A program made the position numbers and the translations under genes. Below the pieces are notes generated by a model, which saw nothing but the letters and a program-made list of their open reading frames with translations, searched no databases and was not told the origin of the DNA. DNA of 34,565 nucleotides from Propionibacteriaceae bacterium. Its GTDB lineage: Bacteria; Actinomycetota; Actinomycetes; Propionibacteriales; Propionibacteriaceae. Numbering within the stretch: the stretch's first letter is position 1; each line of letters begins with the position of its first letter. Below, piece by piece: positions 24,080 through 32,211 of the stretch. The stretch lies in NCBI GenBank assembly GCA_017882685.1, contig JADGPA010000125.1, positions 1-34,565 of the forward strand, given 5' to 3'.

Positions 24080-24895
24080 TCAGCCGGCGAAGGCGACCTT
24101 CTCGTCCTCGGTGGCCTTGCGCACCACGATCCGGGTCCAGGCGCCCACGTAGATGCGCTGCCCGGGGTTGAGCTCCACCCGTCCCTGTGGGATCGGCATC
24201 CCCGGCAGCGGCCCGGCAGCCGCGCCGACGAAGGTGCCATTGGCAGAGTCGAGGTCCTCGATCCACCAGCGGCTGCCGTCGGTGCTGAGCATGGCGTGGC
24301 GGCGGCTGCAGCCCGTGTCGAGCTCGCAGTCGATGTCGGGGAAGATGCCGCGGCTCTGCGAGACCCGGCCGATCAGGTTGCTCTCCTTCATCAGCGGCGC
24401 GATGTCGGGCAGGGACGGTGACGGCATCGGGTCCGACGATCCCTGCGCGGCGTACCAGTCAGGGTCGATCCACAACTCGGCCACCCACTCGACCACCGGA
24501 CGCGTCGGCGCGACCGGCGCGAGGGGAACTGGCGCGGCGGGTGCCTCGGGTGCCTCGGCGATGGGCGCATCTGCAGGAGCCTCCGGCGGAGGATCAGCGG
24601 GGGTTTCTGGAGCAGATTCGTCACCAGCGTCAGCGACAACGGCCGGTTCCTCCGCTGGAGCCGGAGCCTCCGGCAGGCTGCCCGTGGTGAAGTCGTAGCC
24701 ACACGCCTCGCAGAACAGTGCGTCGGCAACGTTCGGGGACTGGCAGTGCGGGCAGATCACCGGTTGCGCGGCGGACGGAGCGTCGACGGGAGGGACCTCC
24801 ACAGCCGATACCGGTGATTGAGCCTGTACCGGGAGCCCGCAGGTGTCACAGAAATCATGCGCACTGGTCACGTGTCCGGCCGGACAGATCGCCAT
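24080..24895 (-). CDS. FHA-domain protein with N-terminal zinc ribbons
   Basis: A 271-residue cytoplasmic phosphothreonine reader. Domains: a Cys-rich start (Cys4, Cys16, Cys19; CDTCG), a zinc ribbon (CPHC at 48-51, CEAC at 62-65), a Pro/Ala/Glu-rich linker (about 72-133), then a C-terminal FHA domain with GR (176-177), SRRH (197-200) and DLDSANGTFVG with Asn219-Gly220, the key phosphopeptide-binding residues. FHA proteins bind phosphothreonine made by Ser/Thr kinases; the PknG-like kinase and PP2C phosphatase of the same operon are natural partners. Unlike GarA (about 150-160 residues) it shows no ETTS-type phosphosite at its N-terminus. It starts one base after the VWA stop (TGACATG) and is the last gene of the operon. 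Confidence 0.9.
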   Translation of the reverse strand: MAICPAGHVTSAHDFCDTCGLPVQAQSPVSAVEVPPVDAPSAAQPVICPHCQSPNVADALFCEACGYDFTTGSLPEAPAPAEEPAVVADAGDESAPETPADPPPEAPADAPIAEAPEAPAAPVPLAPVAPTRPVVEWVAELWIDPDWYAAQGSSDPMPSPSLPDIAPLMKESNLIGRVSQSRGIFPDIDCELDTGCSRRHAMLSTDGSRWWIEDLDSANGTFVGAAAGPLPGMPIPQGRVELNPGQRIYVGAWTRIVVRKATEDEKVAFAG

Positions 24896-24896
24896 G

Positions 24897-26177
24897 TCAG
24901 CCCCTGATTCGCGTGGTCTTCGTGGATGCCGTGTCCAATGCCATCTCGTCCACCTTGTCCACGGCCTTCTTCAGTCGAACCGTACCCGTACGGGCGTCGG
25001 TGATGTCGACAACCTTCCGCAGTTTCGATGTCGCCTCGGTGTTGCCGCTCTCGGTTGCCAGCTGGACGGCTCGTCCGAGCTTGGTGGTCGCGGTGACCTC
25101 GTCGCCGGCGGATTTGGCCGCAAGACCCTCCTGGATCACCTGCGCCAACTCGGCCTGCCCGGTGTAGTGGGCGACCTCGGGATTGATCTGCGCGGTCAGG
25201 TTGGTGTCGGCCGACCACTTCGCCTTCACCAGGCCCTGCGTGAGCAGGTCGGCACCGACGGCAAGCTGCGCCCGGGCAGCGAGCTGCTCCTGGCCGACGG
25301 TCTTGGCCGCCAGCCGGATGGCGACGTGGTAGTCGCGCTCCTCGTCGCCCCACGAACCCGTGGGGTAGCTCATCGTGAGCTGGTTCACCGGGGTGCCCCG
25401 GTGGGTAAGGTCCTCGACGGTGGGGGAGACCTGGCGGATGAACAGCACCTGGGCGCCCTGCGGGATCCAGACCCGCAGGTCTGCACTCGCAACGCCGCGG
25501 GCCATCGAGTTGCGCATCAGTTCCTCGAACACGGCGCCGAGCCGCGCCGGGTCGCCGATGATGTCGACAGTGCCGAGCATGGCCTGGGCGATCTTGCGGA
25601 TCTCGGCCACCTTCCAGTCGACGCCGACCCCGCGGGCGTCCACCTGGAAGTCCCCGGCGCAGTTCGCTATCGCCGCGTCCAGCTGTCCCTGGGTCTCGTT
25701 GTGGTTCTCGCCGTCGGTAAGCAGGATGACGTGCTTCTGGGCCAGGATGCCGATCGAACCGAACAGCGCCCTGCACAGGTTGAGCCAGGTGCCCATGGCG
25801 GTGCCACCCTCGGCACGGAAGTAGCTGATCTGCTGGCGCGCCTCGGCGCGGGTGCGCGCGTCCATGCGCACCATGCCTGCCCCGGTCTGCACCATCGGGT
25901 AGGCGAGGTAGGCCTTGTGGTTGCCGGCGACGACCGCGAAGTACGTGCCGTCGAGGATGTTGTCCAGGGCGATCATGGCTGCCTGCTTCGCGGCGTTCAT
26001 GTTCGCGACGCCCATCGAGCCGGAGGTGTCCACGACGACGATCTCGCCAGCGTCTCCGCTACCGGTCCGGCCGGCGGCCCCGGCACCGGTGCAACGGATC
26101 GTCACGATCGCGTTGACGTCGGTACCGCCGTCCGGCAGGAACTCGTTCTGGTAGACGGCAGAGGTGAACTCAGCCAT
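24897..26177 (-). CDS. VWA-domain protein with intact MIDAS site
   Basis: A 426-residue soluble protein. A von Willebrand factor A domain spans about residues 20-225 with a complete metal-ion-dependent adhesion site: Asp50-x-Ser52-x-Ser54 (VVVDTSGSMG), Thr126 in GGTAMG and Asp155 in ILLTDGENHNE. The rest holds a beta-rich part (VRVWIPQ-like, residues 235-300) and a helical C-terminal region with repeated Lys/Ala/Thr-rich helices. VWA proteins often work with MoxR/CbbX-type AAA+ ATPases as client recognition factors, and such an ATPase is encoded in this operon. No signal peptide. The ATG at 26177 has GGAAGGAG upstream and overlaps the PP2C gene end by 8 bases. It resembles VWA proteins of actinobacterial phospho-signalling loci. 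Confidence 0.9.
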   Translation of the reverse strand: MAEFTSAVYQNEFLPDGGTDVNAIVTIRCTGAGAAGRTGSGDAGEIVVVDTSGSMGVANMNAAKQAAMIALDNILDGTYFAVVAGNHKAYLAYPMVQTGAGMVRMDARTRAEARQQISYFRAEGGTAMGTWLNLCRALFGSIGILAQKHVILLTDGENHNETQGQLDAAIANCAGDFQVDARGVGVDWKVAEIRKIAQAMLGTVDIIGDPARLGAVFEELMRNSMARGVASADLRVWIPQGAQVLFIRQVSPTVEDLTHRGTPVNQLTMSYPTGSWGDEERDYHVAIRLAAKTVGQEQLAARAQLAVGADLLTQGLVKAKWSADTNLTAQINPEVAHYTGQAELAQVIQEGLAAKSAGDEVTATTKLGRAVQLATESGNTEATSKLRKVVDITDARTGTVRLKKAVDKVDEMALDTASTKTTRIRG

Positions 26178-27489
26178 GCTCTGCGGGCTCCTTCCCTTGG
26201 TCGCTGGGGGTCGCCCCTAGAGTAGGCGCTCCCGCGGGGACGCTGGCGAGCGCCACCGTCACGTTGTCCTTGCCGCCCTGGCCGTTGGCCCACACCACCA
26301 GGCGTCGGGCGATCTCGGTCGGATCGCTGGAAACGGCAGCCGCCGCGTCCACCTGGACAGCGAGCTCCTCCGGGCTGGAGGCGTAGTTCCACAGTCCGTC
26401 TGAGCACACCACCAGCCAGCCGCGTTCTGTCACCGGCTGGTGGCCGGTGCGCGGCACGGTGTCGTTGGCGTCGCGTCCGAGCCACTTGGTGATGCCGTGG
26501 GCGCGGGGGAGCGCCTCCGCCTCCGCCCGCGGCATTCCCTCCGCGATGAACGCCTGCGCCATCGAGTCGTCAAGGCTCAGCAGCAGCTTCTCGGTGGGCG
26601 TGAGCAGGTACACCCGGGAGTCGCCCAGGTTGGCGTAGTGCACGCGATCGTTCAGCACGACAGCAGCGGCGAACGTCGCAGACGCCGCGTTGGTCGAGTC
26701 GGGCTCGGTGTGGGCGATAACGGCCTTGTTGGCCTCCTCCGTGGCCGTGACAAGGGCGGACGCCAGCGCGGTGTCCTCGCTGTCGTCACTGCCGAGGCCT
26801 TCGGAGCTCAACGCGACCAGAACGTCCCGGGCCTTCTCTGCACCGGCGAGGGCGGCCACGTCTGAGTCGATGCTGCTCGACACCCCGTCGCAGACCACCA
26901 GCACGGCCCGGTCGCCCTCTGCCCACAGGGCCATGGCGTCCTCGTTGCGAAAGTGCGTGACGCCGCGGTCACACACCCCGCCGACCCACGGTGCCGGGGC
27001 CGAGGTGAAGTGGTCGCGGGCGCTCGGGGCCTTCGCCCCGCAGGTCTGGCAGTAACCGTCGGCGCCGACGCTGCCGCCGCACACCGGGCAATCAGCCAGC
27101 GCGCTGGCACGCTCGCCCAGACGCCTGGTCTGGGTCGAGGAGTCGCCGGGTGAAGGGGACGACGGGGCTGCGACGACGCTGGGTTTCAGCGGGTTCCCGC
27201 AGGCTTCGCAGAACCAGGCCGCCGGGTCGATCGGACGGCCACAGGCCGGGCAGGCAGGTTCCGGGGCTGCCGGCGGGATGGGCTCTGCGGCAGGCTGTGC
27301 GGCAGGCTCTGCGACAGGCTGTGCGGCAGGCTCTGCGACAGGCTGTGCGGCAGGCTGTGCGGCGGACGGTGCGGGCGCTTGCGCAGGTGCGGGAGCCTGC
27401 TCGTCAGGCGGCTGTATGCCCTCCGGAGCGGGGTGCGCGTTGTCTGGGGCTGGTGTCCCGACGGACCACAGCGGCCATTCCGTACTCAT
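26170..27489 (-). CDS. PP2C-type Ser/Thr phosphatase with zinc ribbons
   Basis: A 439-residue protein expected to remove phosphates from Ser/Thr. A Pro/Ala repeat linker (about residues 32-76) precedes two zinc-ribbon pairs (Cys80/83 with Cys94/97; Cys134/137 with Cys147/150). The PP2C domain follows from about residue 165: RNEDAM (181-186), VVCDGVSSS with Asp201-Gly202, LGDSRVY (288-294), CSDGLW with Asp364-Gly365, and GKDNVTV with Asp408-Asn409, so the metal-binding acids are present. It should oppose the PknG-like kinase encoded just upstream, whose stop overlaps its ATG by 4 bases (ATGA). No membrane segment. The FHA protein and kinase carry similar Cys-rich modules. Confidence 0.93.
   Translation of the reverse strand: MSTEWPLWSVGTPAPDNAHPAPEGIQPPDEQAPAPAQAPAPSAAQPAAQPVAEPAAQPVAEPAAQPAAEPIPPAAPEPACPACGRPIDPAAWFCEACGNPLKPSVVAAPSSPSPGDSSTQTRRLGERASALADCPVCGGSVGADGYCQTCGAKAPSARDHFTSAPAPWVGGVCDRGVTHFRNEDAMALWAEGDRAVLVVCDGVSSSIDSDVAALAGAEKARDVLVALSSEGLGSDDSEDTALASALVTATEEANKAVIAHTEPDSTNAASATFAAAVVLNDRVHYANLGDSRVYLLTPTEKLLLSLDDSMAQAFIAEGMPRAEAEALPRAHGITKWLGRDANDTVPRTGHQPVTERGWLVVCSDGLWNYASSPEELAVQVDAAAAVSSDPTEIARRLVVWANGQGGKDNVTVALASVPAGAPTLGATPSDQGKEPAEHG
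27280..27360. repeat. Imperfect 24-bp tandem repeat coding Pro/Ala linker
   Basis: Alternating 12-base units of the type GGCTSTGCGRCA are tandemly repeated, coding for AAQPVAEP-like repeats at about residues 44-70 of the PP2C protein. The array keeps frame and is probably variable in length between strains. Confidence 0.8.
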
Positions 27490-29795
27490 AGCAGGCTCCA
27501 GGGACGCAGGGTGTTGGCCAGGTCGACGTAGCCCGCCCGCACAGCCGGGTCGTCGGTGAGCCGGCCCAGCTCGAGGTAGGAGGCAACCAGCAGGTCGCGA
27601 AGCATCGACTCGGTCATCGTCTGCCCGGAGAGCTTCACGTTCCCCTTGGATGCCATCGCCATCGCCCGCCGGTACAGGATCACGCGGTACTCAGCCTCCA
27701 GTTCGGGCTCCAGCCGCGCCTGCCCGATGGCCTTGAAGGCCTCGGTCATCCCGTCCGGGCTGACGGCGAGGCTTACCAGGTGGCGCGCCCGCAGCCGCTG
27801 CGACTCCGGGTAGCCGCGGGACGTGCTCGGCACGAGCTCGAGGGCGGCCAGCGACCCGGGAAGGTCGTTACGCGCCGCCCGCACCCGGGCGAGCCCGAAC
27901 GCGGCCGGCGTCACGTAGGACGCGTCGGTGGAGGCGCAGGTGCGGTACAGATTCTCTGCGATGTCCAGCTCGCCGCCGAGCTCGCAGGCGAGCGCGAGCG
28001 CCAGCTTCGGAGCCAGTTCACCGGGCACCTGGCCGTAGACGGCGTTGAACGAGCTCTGTGCTGTGGCGAAGTCCCTGCCCTGCAAGGCGTTCAGCCCGGC
28101 CAGCCAGACCGCCCGCCACTCCCACGGGTCGTTCAGCAACAGTTGCCGGACACAGTCATCGGCGAGCTTGCGGTTGTTGGCCTCCAGCGCAGCGTCCCCG
28201 CGGGCCAGCAGCACCTCTGCCGACATCCCGGGCGGCGCGTCAAGGGCGGCAAGTCGCTGCACCGGGTCCACGACGCTGACGCGGGCCAGCCAGCCGGCCT
28301 GAGGATCGGACGGGTCCATCCGCAGCCGGGGGAGCTGTCGCATCCCGTAGCGCTCGGTGGCCACCGTCGGGGCCTCGAACAGGGCAGAAGACGCCGCCGT
28401 CGTCGCGACGCCCGCCGTGGCGGTGGCCACCACTTCGCGCAGCACGCCCAGCATCTGCAGTCGCAGTTCCTCCGCGGAAGTGAACCGGTCGTTGGGATCG
28501 GCGGCGCAGGCCTTCAGCAGGAGCCGGTACAGCGAGTCGTGCGCTGCCAGGGCAGGGATGTCCTCAGCAGGCGGAATCCTGAACTCGAACTCCGACTGGT
28601 AGCCGGGCACCTCGGCGCACAGCACGAGCAGCGTGCGTCCCACGGTGAAGATGTCGGAGGCGATGGACGGCCCGAGGGTCGCCAGCTCCGGCGCCTGGAA
28701 GCCGACCGTGCCGTAGATGGCCGAGTCCTCGTCGCCGATGTGCCGGACGCCGCCGAGGTCGATCAGCTTGAGCGCGTCGCCGACCTGGATCACGTTGTCG
28801 GGCTTGAAGTCGCAGTAGAGCAGGCCGAGCTCGTGCAGGTAGCCGAGCGCGGGCAGGATCTCGATCAGGAACGCCAGTGCCTGCTCGACCGGCAGGGGGT
28901 CGGCCACGCCCTTGTTGGTGGTCATCCGCTGCTTCAGCAGTTGTTTCAGCGAACGGCCGCCCACGTACTCCATGACGATGTAGCCGGCGTCGTCGTGCGT
29001 GACGAAGTTGTAGATCTCGACGATCAGTGGGTGCTCCACCCGGGCGAGGAAGCGCTGCTCGCCGATGGTTGCGGCGAGCGCGTCGGCGTCCCCGGTATTG
29101 AGCAGGCCCTTCAGCACCACCCACCGTCCGGAGACGTTGCGGTCCTTTGCCAGGTAGATCCAGCCCATGCCGCCGTGGGCGAGCGCACCGACGACCTCGT
29201 ACTGCCCGGCCACCACGTCTCCGGGCTGCAGCTTCACCGTGAACGAGTACAGCGAGCCGCAGGCCGGGCAGAAGCCCTCTGAGCGGGCCGCCACGTTCTC
29301 CGCACCCTGGCCCACTTTCGCCCCGCAGCGCGGGCAGACACGGGCGTCCAGCGGCACCTCGGGGTTGGCCAGCACGGCCTTGGACGGGTCGATCGCCGGC
29401 GCCGGCGGCACCCGGGTGAGTCCTGCGCCGATCCGCGCTGTGGTGAGGCGTTCGGTGCTGCTGTGCCGGGTGGGCCGGCCGCCGAAGGACGCGGCCCGGG
29501 CGGAGCCGAGGGCCGTCGAGCCCAAGTGCACCGACGTGCGGGTGCGGGACGTGGCCGGCGCGGATGCCGGAGATGGGGCAGTGTCGTTGACGTCGGGAGA
29601 GCCGCAGACATCGCAGTAGCCGTCGACGATGCGCCCGCTGCAACCGGGCTGGCGGCAGGGTCCGCTGGAGCGGGTGGACGGGCGGATGCCGGGCCGGGCC
29701 CGTCCAACCGGGGAGTCTGCGGGGCCGGGCATGCCGCAGACGTCGCAGTAGCCGTCGACGATCGTGCCGGTGCAGCCCGGCTGGCGGCACTTCAC
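27486..29795 (-). CDS. PknG-like Ser/Thr protein kinase with zinc knuckles and TPR tail
   Basis: A 769-residue cytoplasmic kinase. Order: two near-identical Cys motifs CRQPGC-x8-CDVC (Cys3/8/17/20 and Cys47/52/61/64), a linker, a rubredoxin-like pair (CPRC 154-157, CPAC 176-179) placed as in PknG, then the kinase domain from about residue 192: GALAHGGMG, Lys229 in VVLKG, catalytic Asp329 in YCDFKPDN, and Asp346 in IDLGG instead of DFG, followed by YGTVGFQAPE. DLG, the missing Arg of HRD and the APE context are PknG marks. The C-terminal 300 residues are TPR-like helices. GTG start (complement 29793-29795) is preceded by GGAGG and overlaps the upstream stop by 4 bases; a longer frame would double-code the upstream gene. 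Confidence 0.92.
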   Translation of the reverse strand: MKCRQPGCTGTIVDGYCDVCGMPGPADSPVGRARPGIRPSTRSSGPCRQPGCSGRIVDGYCDVCGSPDVNDTAPSPASAPATSRTRTSVHLGSTALGSARAASFGGRPTRHSSTERLTTARIGAGLTRVPPAPAIDPSKAVLANPEVPLDARVCPRCGAKVGQGAENVAARSEGFCPACGSLYSFTVKLQPGDVVAGQYEVVGALAHGGMGWIYLAKDRNVSGRWVVLKGLLNTGDADALAATIGEQRFLARVEHPLIVEIYNFVTHDDAGYIVMEYVGGRSLKQLLKQRMTTNKGVADPLPVEQALAFLIEILPALGYLHELGLLYCDFKPDNVIQVGDALKLIDLGGVRHIGDEDSAIYGTVGFQAPELATLGPSIASDIFTVGRTLLVLCAEVPGYQSEFEFRIPPAEDIPALAAHDSLYRLLLKACAADPNDRFTSAEELRLQMLGVLREVVATATAGVATTAASSALFEAPTVATERYGMRQLPRLRMDPSDPQAGWLARVSVVDPVQRLAALDAPPGMSAEVLLARGDAALEANNRKLADDCVRQLLLNDPWEWRAVWLAGLNALQGRDFATAQSSFNAVYGQVPGELAPKLALALACELGGELDIAENLYRTCASTDASYVTPAAFGLARVRAARNDLPGSLAALELVPSTSRGYPESQRLRARHLVSLAVSPDGMTEAFKAIGQARLEPELEAEYRVILYRRAMAMASKGNVKLSGQTMTESMLRDLLVASYLELGRLTDDPAVRAGYVDLANTLRPWSLL

Positions 29796-30919
29796 CGCTG
29801 CCTCCGGGCAAGGAAGTCGAGCTGGGCTGTGTAGGCCTGCAGCAGCTGGTGCACCACCGGCAGCACCACCGGCGATTCCGCCAGCCGGCGTCCGACAAGG
29901 GCGGACAGCTCGAGGAGGTCGGGTTCGCCTGCCTGTCCCAGGGCGGCGGCCTTCGCCTGCAGGGCTGAACTCAGCGAGGCGGCAGCATCCCGCTCGGCGA
30001 GCGTCGCGGTCAGGTCGGCCTGGGCCTTGTTCAGCTGGCCGGCGACCGCGCCCAGCCCGTCCACGAAACCGATGAGGGCCGTGCGGGTGTTGGGCACCGG
30101 GCCGAGCCCGGCGACGCTGGGCAGCGCGCCGTCCGGTGCGGGCCACACGGCGGCGGCAGCCTGGGCCGCCAGCGTGCGGACGGCCTGCTCGCGGGCGGTG
30201 ACCTCCGCCAGCTGCTCCCGGGCCCGCACGAGCAGGTCGCGGGCCTCCCTGCGCTTGGCCGCGCCGACGATCAGGTCACGTTCCAGCCGGGCTGCGTCGA
30301 TCTCCAGCGCACCCAACAGGCCGCCGATGTCGCCGCCACGCGTCCGCTTGTCGACGAGGTCCCCTGTGCGGGCGGCGAGGCTGGAGAGCTTTGCCGACGC
30401 GGCGGGCGCGAGGGTGGGCGGCTCGAGCTTCACCTGGTCGCGGATACGTTCCAGCTGGGCCCGCAGGTCGCGCAGCCGGATCTGCTGCTGCTCGGCGGTG
30501 GGGTCGGTGTTCAGCCTGGTGCGCAGCTGGGCGACCAGCGCGTCACACAGCCGTCCGGCTTCCGGCAAGGACACCGACATCGACTGCAGCTGGGCGAGAC
30601 CGGCGTTGGCCGTGTCGAGCCGGCCCCAGATGAGTGCGGAGAGCCGTTCGCGCTCCTGCTGCCCGACCCTGCCCGAGTCCCACGTGGACAACAGCAGGTT
30701 CTGCCGGGTCTTCGCCGCCTGCCACAGCGCGAGGGCTAGGGCCATGTCGGAGGTGAGTTCGGTCTGTCGGCCGGAGTCGATGATCTGGGCGTCGAGGGCG
30801 TCCAGCTCGCTGCGGCGCTCTCCCAGCCAGGCGTCGAGCTGGCCGAGGTAGGTCATCAGTTGCTGTGGCGTTGCCGCCACGCCCAGCTGGCCGGGAGCTG
30901 AGGGTGTGCTCGTGCTCAT
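29792..30919 (-). CDS. Helical, probably coiled-coil protein of the kinase operon
   Basis: A 375-residue Ala/Leu/Arg-rich protein with no transmembrane segment, no signal peptide and no Cys pairs. Long amphipathic helices are evident, for example LRDLRAQLERIRDQVKLE, AARLERDLIVGAAKRREARD and LVRAREQLAEVTAREQAVR, so a coiled-coil or four-helix scaffold is likely. I do not recognise the family. Its place between the GlnX-like membrane protein and the PknG-like kinase is where mycobacteria have glnH (a secreted Asp/Glu-binding lipoprotein), but this product is not a GlnH homologue. It may connect the membrane protein to the kinase. Both ends overlap neighbours by 4 bases, so it is translated together with them. 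Confidence 0.85.
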   Translation of the reverse strand: MSTSTPSAPGQLGVAATPQQLMTYLGQLDAWLGERRSELDALDAQIIDSGRQTELTSDMALALALWQAAKTRQNLLLSTWDSGRVGQQERERLSALIWGRLDTANAGLAQLQSMSVSLPEAGRLCDALVAQLRTRLNTDPTAEQQQIRLRDLRAQLERIRDQVKLEPPTLAPAASAKLSSLAARTGDLVDKRTRGGDIGGLLGALEIDAARLERDLIVGAAKRREARDLLVRAREQLAEVTAREQAVRTLAAQAAAAVWPAPDGALPSVAGLGPVPNTRTALIGFVDGLGAVAGQLNKAQADLTATLAERDAAASLSSALQAKAAALGQAGEPDLLELSALVGRRLAESPVVLPVVHQLLQAYTAQLDFLARRQR

Positions 30920-32211
30920 CGGTACTCCACCAGTCGTTGGGCCACGCCGGCAACGGCGAGGCCTGCGCCGACCAGGGCAGCAAGGATCACCGCTGCGAGC
31001 TGCCAGGGCAGCCCGCCGCGTACCTCTTCCGCGGTGTCGGCTGCGGCGGTCGTCGCCTGCTTGCGGCCTTCGGCGATGGTCCTCTGGAAGGCGGCGGACG
31101 TCACAGCGACGCTGGACTTCTCGCTGCTGAGTGCCAGCTTGTCTGCCCCTGCCCAGTCGGCCTTCGCCATCAGCGCGGCGAGCGAGCTCTCGGCCTTGCG
31201 GTAGTCGGCAAGGTCGCTTCTTGCAGCATTCGCGTCGGCGGCCTTCTCCGCTGCGTCGATCGCGCCGGTGACGGCCTTCGCCTGCGCATCCGGCCAGCTG
31301 CGCGCCAGCAGGGCCTCGGCCTGCACGCGTCGCGCGGTGTCGACCTGGCTGGACGCCTCGTTGAGCCCGGTCACGCGGGCGAACTGTGCACCGCGGCTCT
31401 GGCCCGCGGCCACGGCCGTGCCCTGCTGGGCGGCAAGCGTCACCCAGCTGATCACGAGGACCGCAACGATGGCGCCGACGAGTCCGAGGTTCAGCACGCG
31501 GCGGCTCCGCTGGGCGAGCACCCAGCTGACCCAGATCACGAAGGCCGCCGCGGCGAGCCCGAGCACCGGCATGACGAATGCCAACCCGGTCGAACGCGCG
31601 GACGCTTCGGTGGCCAGCGCCTTCTGCAGCGCTGCGAGGTCGGGAAGGATCTGCTCGTCGAGTTGCCTGCCGGCCCTGGCGAGCAAGCCCTGCGCCGTCG
31701 CGGTGTCGCGGCCGTCGGCTGCCCGGAGGGCTGCGCCGTAGGCGCTCACCTCGCTGCTGAGTTCGGTCAGGCCTTTGGCGTCCTGCGGGCGGGCGGTGGC
31801 GGCCTCGACCAGCAACCCTGCGGCCTCACCCACCCGGGTGCCTGCGTCGGCGGCCTGGCTGGTGGTGGCGCCCTTGCCCTTCAGGATCCCCTCGGCGGCG
31901 AGGGTCGCAGCACCGAGCAGACGGGTTTGCACCTCCCCGAGCCGTGCCGACTGGGCGGCCACCTGGGGTGCGGAGTCCAGGTCGGTGCGGAGCTGGGTGA
32001 TCAGAAGGGTTCCGACCCCGCCCAGCAGCAGCAGGACGAGTGCTGCGGCGGCCTGCAGCCGGCGCAACAGTTGCGGCGTCCTGCTCGGCGGAGGCGGGGA
32101 GAACTCCGGCTGGCCAGGCGGGGCCGTCGCCGGGGTCGGCAGGTTGCGTCCGGGCACGGCAGCGGCAGTGGCAGCTGCGAGCCCGGTCGTCACCTGGGTG
32201 GGAGCTGTCAT
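30916..32211 (-). CDS. Four-TM membrane protein with GlnX-like topology
   Basis: A 431-residue membrane protein. After a Pro-rich cytoplasmic start come four hydrophobic segments: about residues 53-72, 209-233, 240-261 and 401-424. Two helical stretches of about 135 residues (74-208 and 262-400), rich in Ala, Gln and Leu, should face outside, as in methyl-accepting-type sensor domains. This is the topology of GlnX, the mycobacterial protein that passes extracellular Asp/Glu binding by GlnH to the kinase PknG. Its C-terminus ends in a short basic AQRLVEYR tail inside the cell. Primary sequence similarity to GlnX cannot be measured here, so the match rests on topology and on the PknG-like gene two positions downstream. 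Start overlaps the AAA+ gene stop by 4 bases. Confidence 0.85.
   Translation of the reverse strand: MTAPTQVTTGLAAATAAAVPGRNLPTPATAPPGQPEFSPPPPSRTPQLLRRLQAAAALVLLLLGGVGTLLITQLRTDLDSAPQVAAQSARLGEVQTRLLGAATLAAEGILKGKGATTSQAADAGTRVGEAAGLLVEAATARPQDAKGLTELSSEVSAYGAALRAADGRDTATAQGLLARAGRQLDEQILPDLAALQKALATEASARSTGLAFVMPVLGLAAAAFVIWVSWVLAQRSRRVLNLGLVGAIVAVLVISWVTLAAQQGTAVAAGQSRGAQFARVTGLNEASSQVDTARRVQAEALLARSWPDAQAKAVTGAIDAAEKAADANAARSDLADYRKAESSLAALMAKADWAGADKLALSSEKSSVAVTSAAFQRTIAEGRKQATTAAADTAEEVRGGLPWQLAAVILAALVGAGLAVAGVAQRLVEYR

Noticed and set aside
27280-27360. Possible CRISPR-like array
   Set aside because: The repeats are directly adjacent 12/24-base units without spacers and code for a Pro/Ala linker.
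27780-29282. 500-residue frame opposite the kinase gene
   Set aside because: Shadow frame; the kinase on the minus strand has all catalytic motifs and operon coupling.
29796-30146. N-terminal extension of the kinase frame
   Set aside because: The stretch is an Arg/Gly/Pro-rich shadow of the preceding gene; GTG at 29795 has GGAGG upstream and a 4-base overlap like its neighbours.
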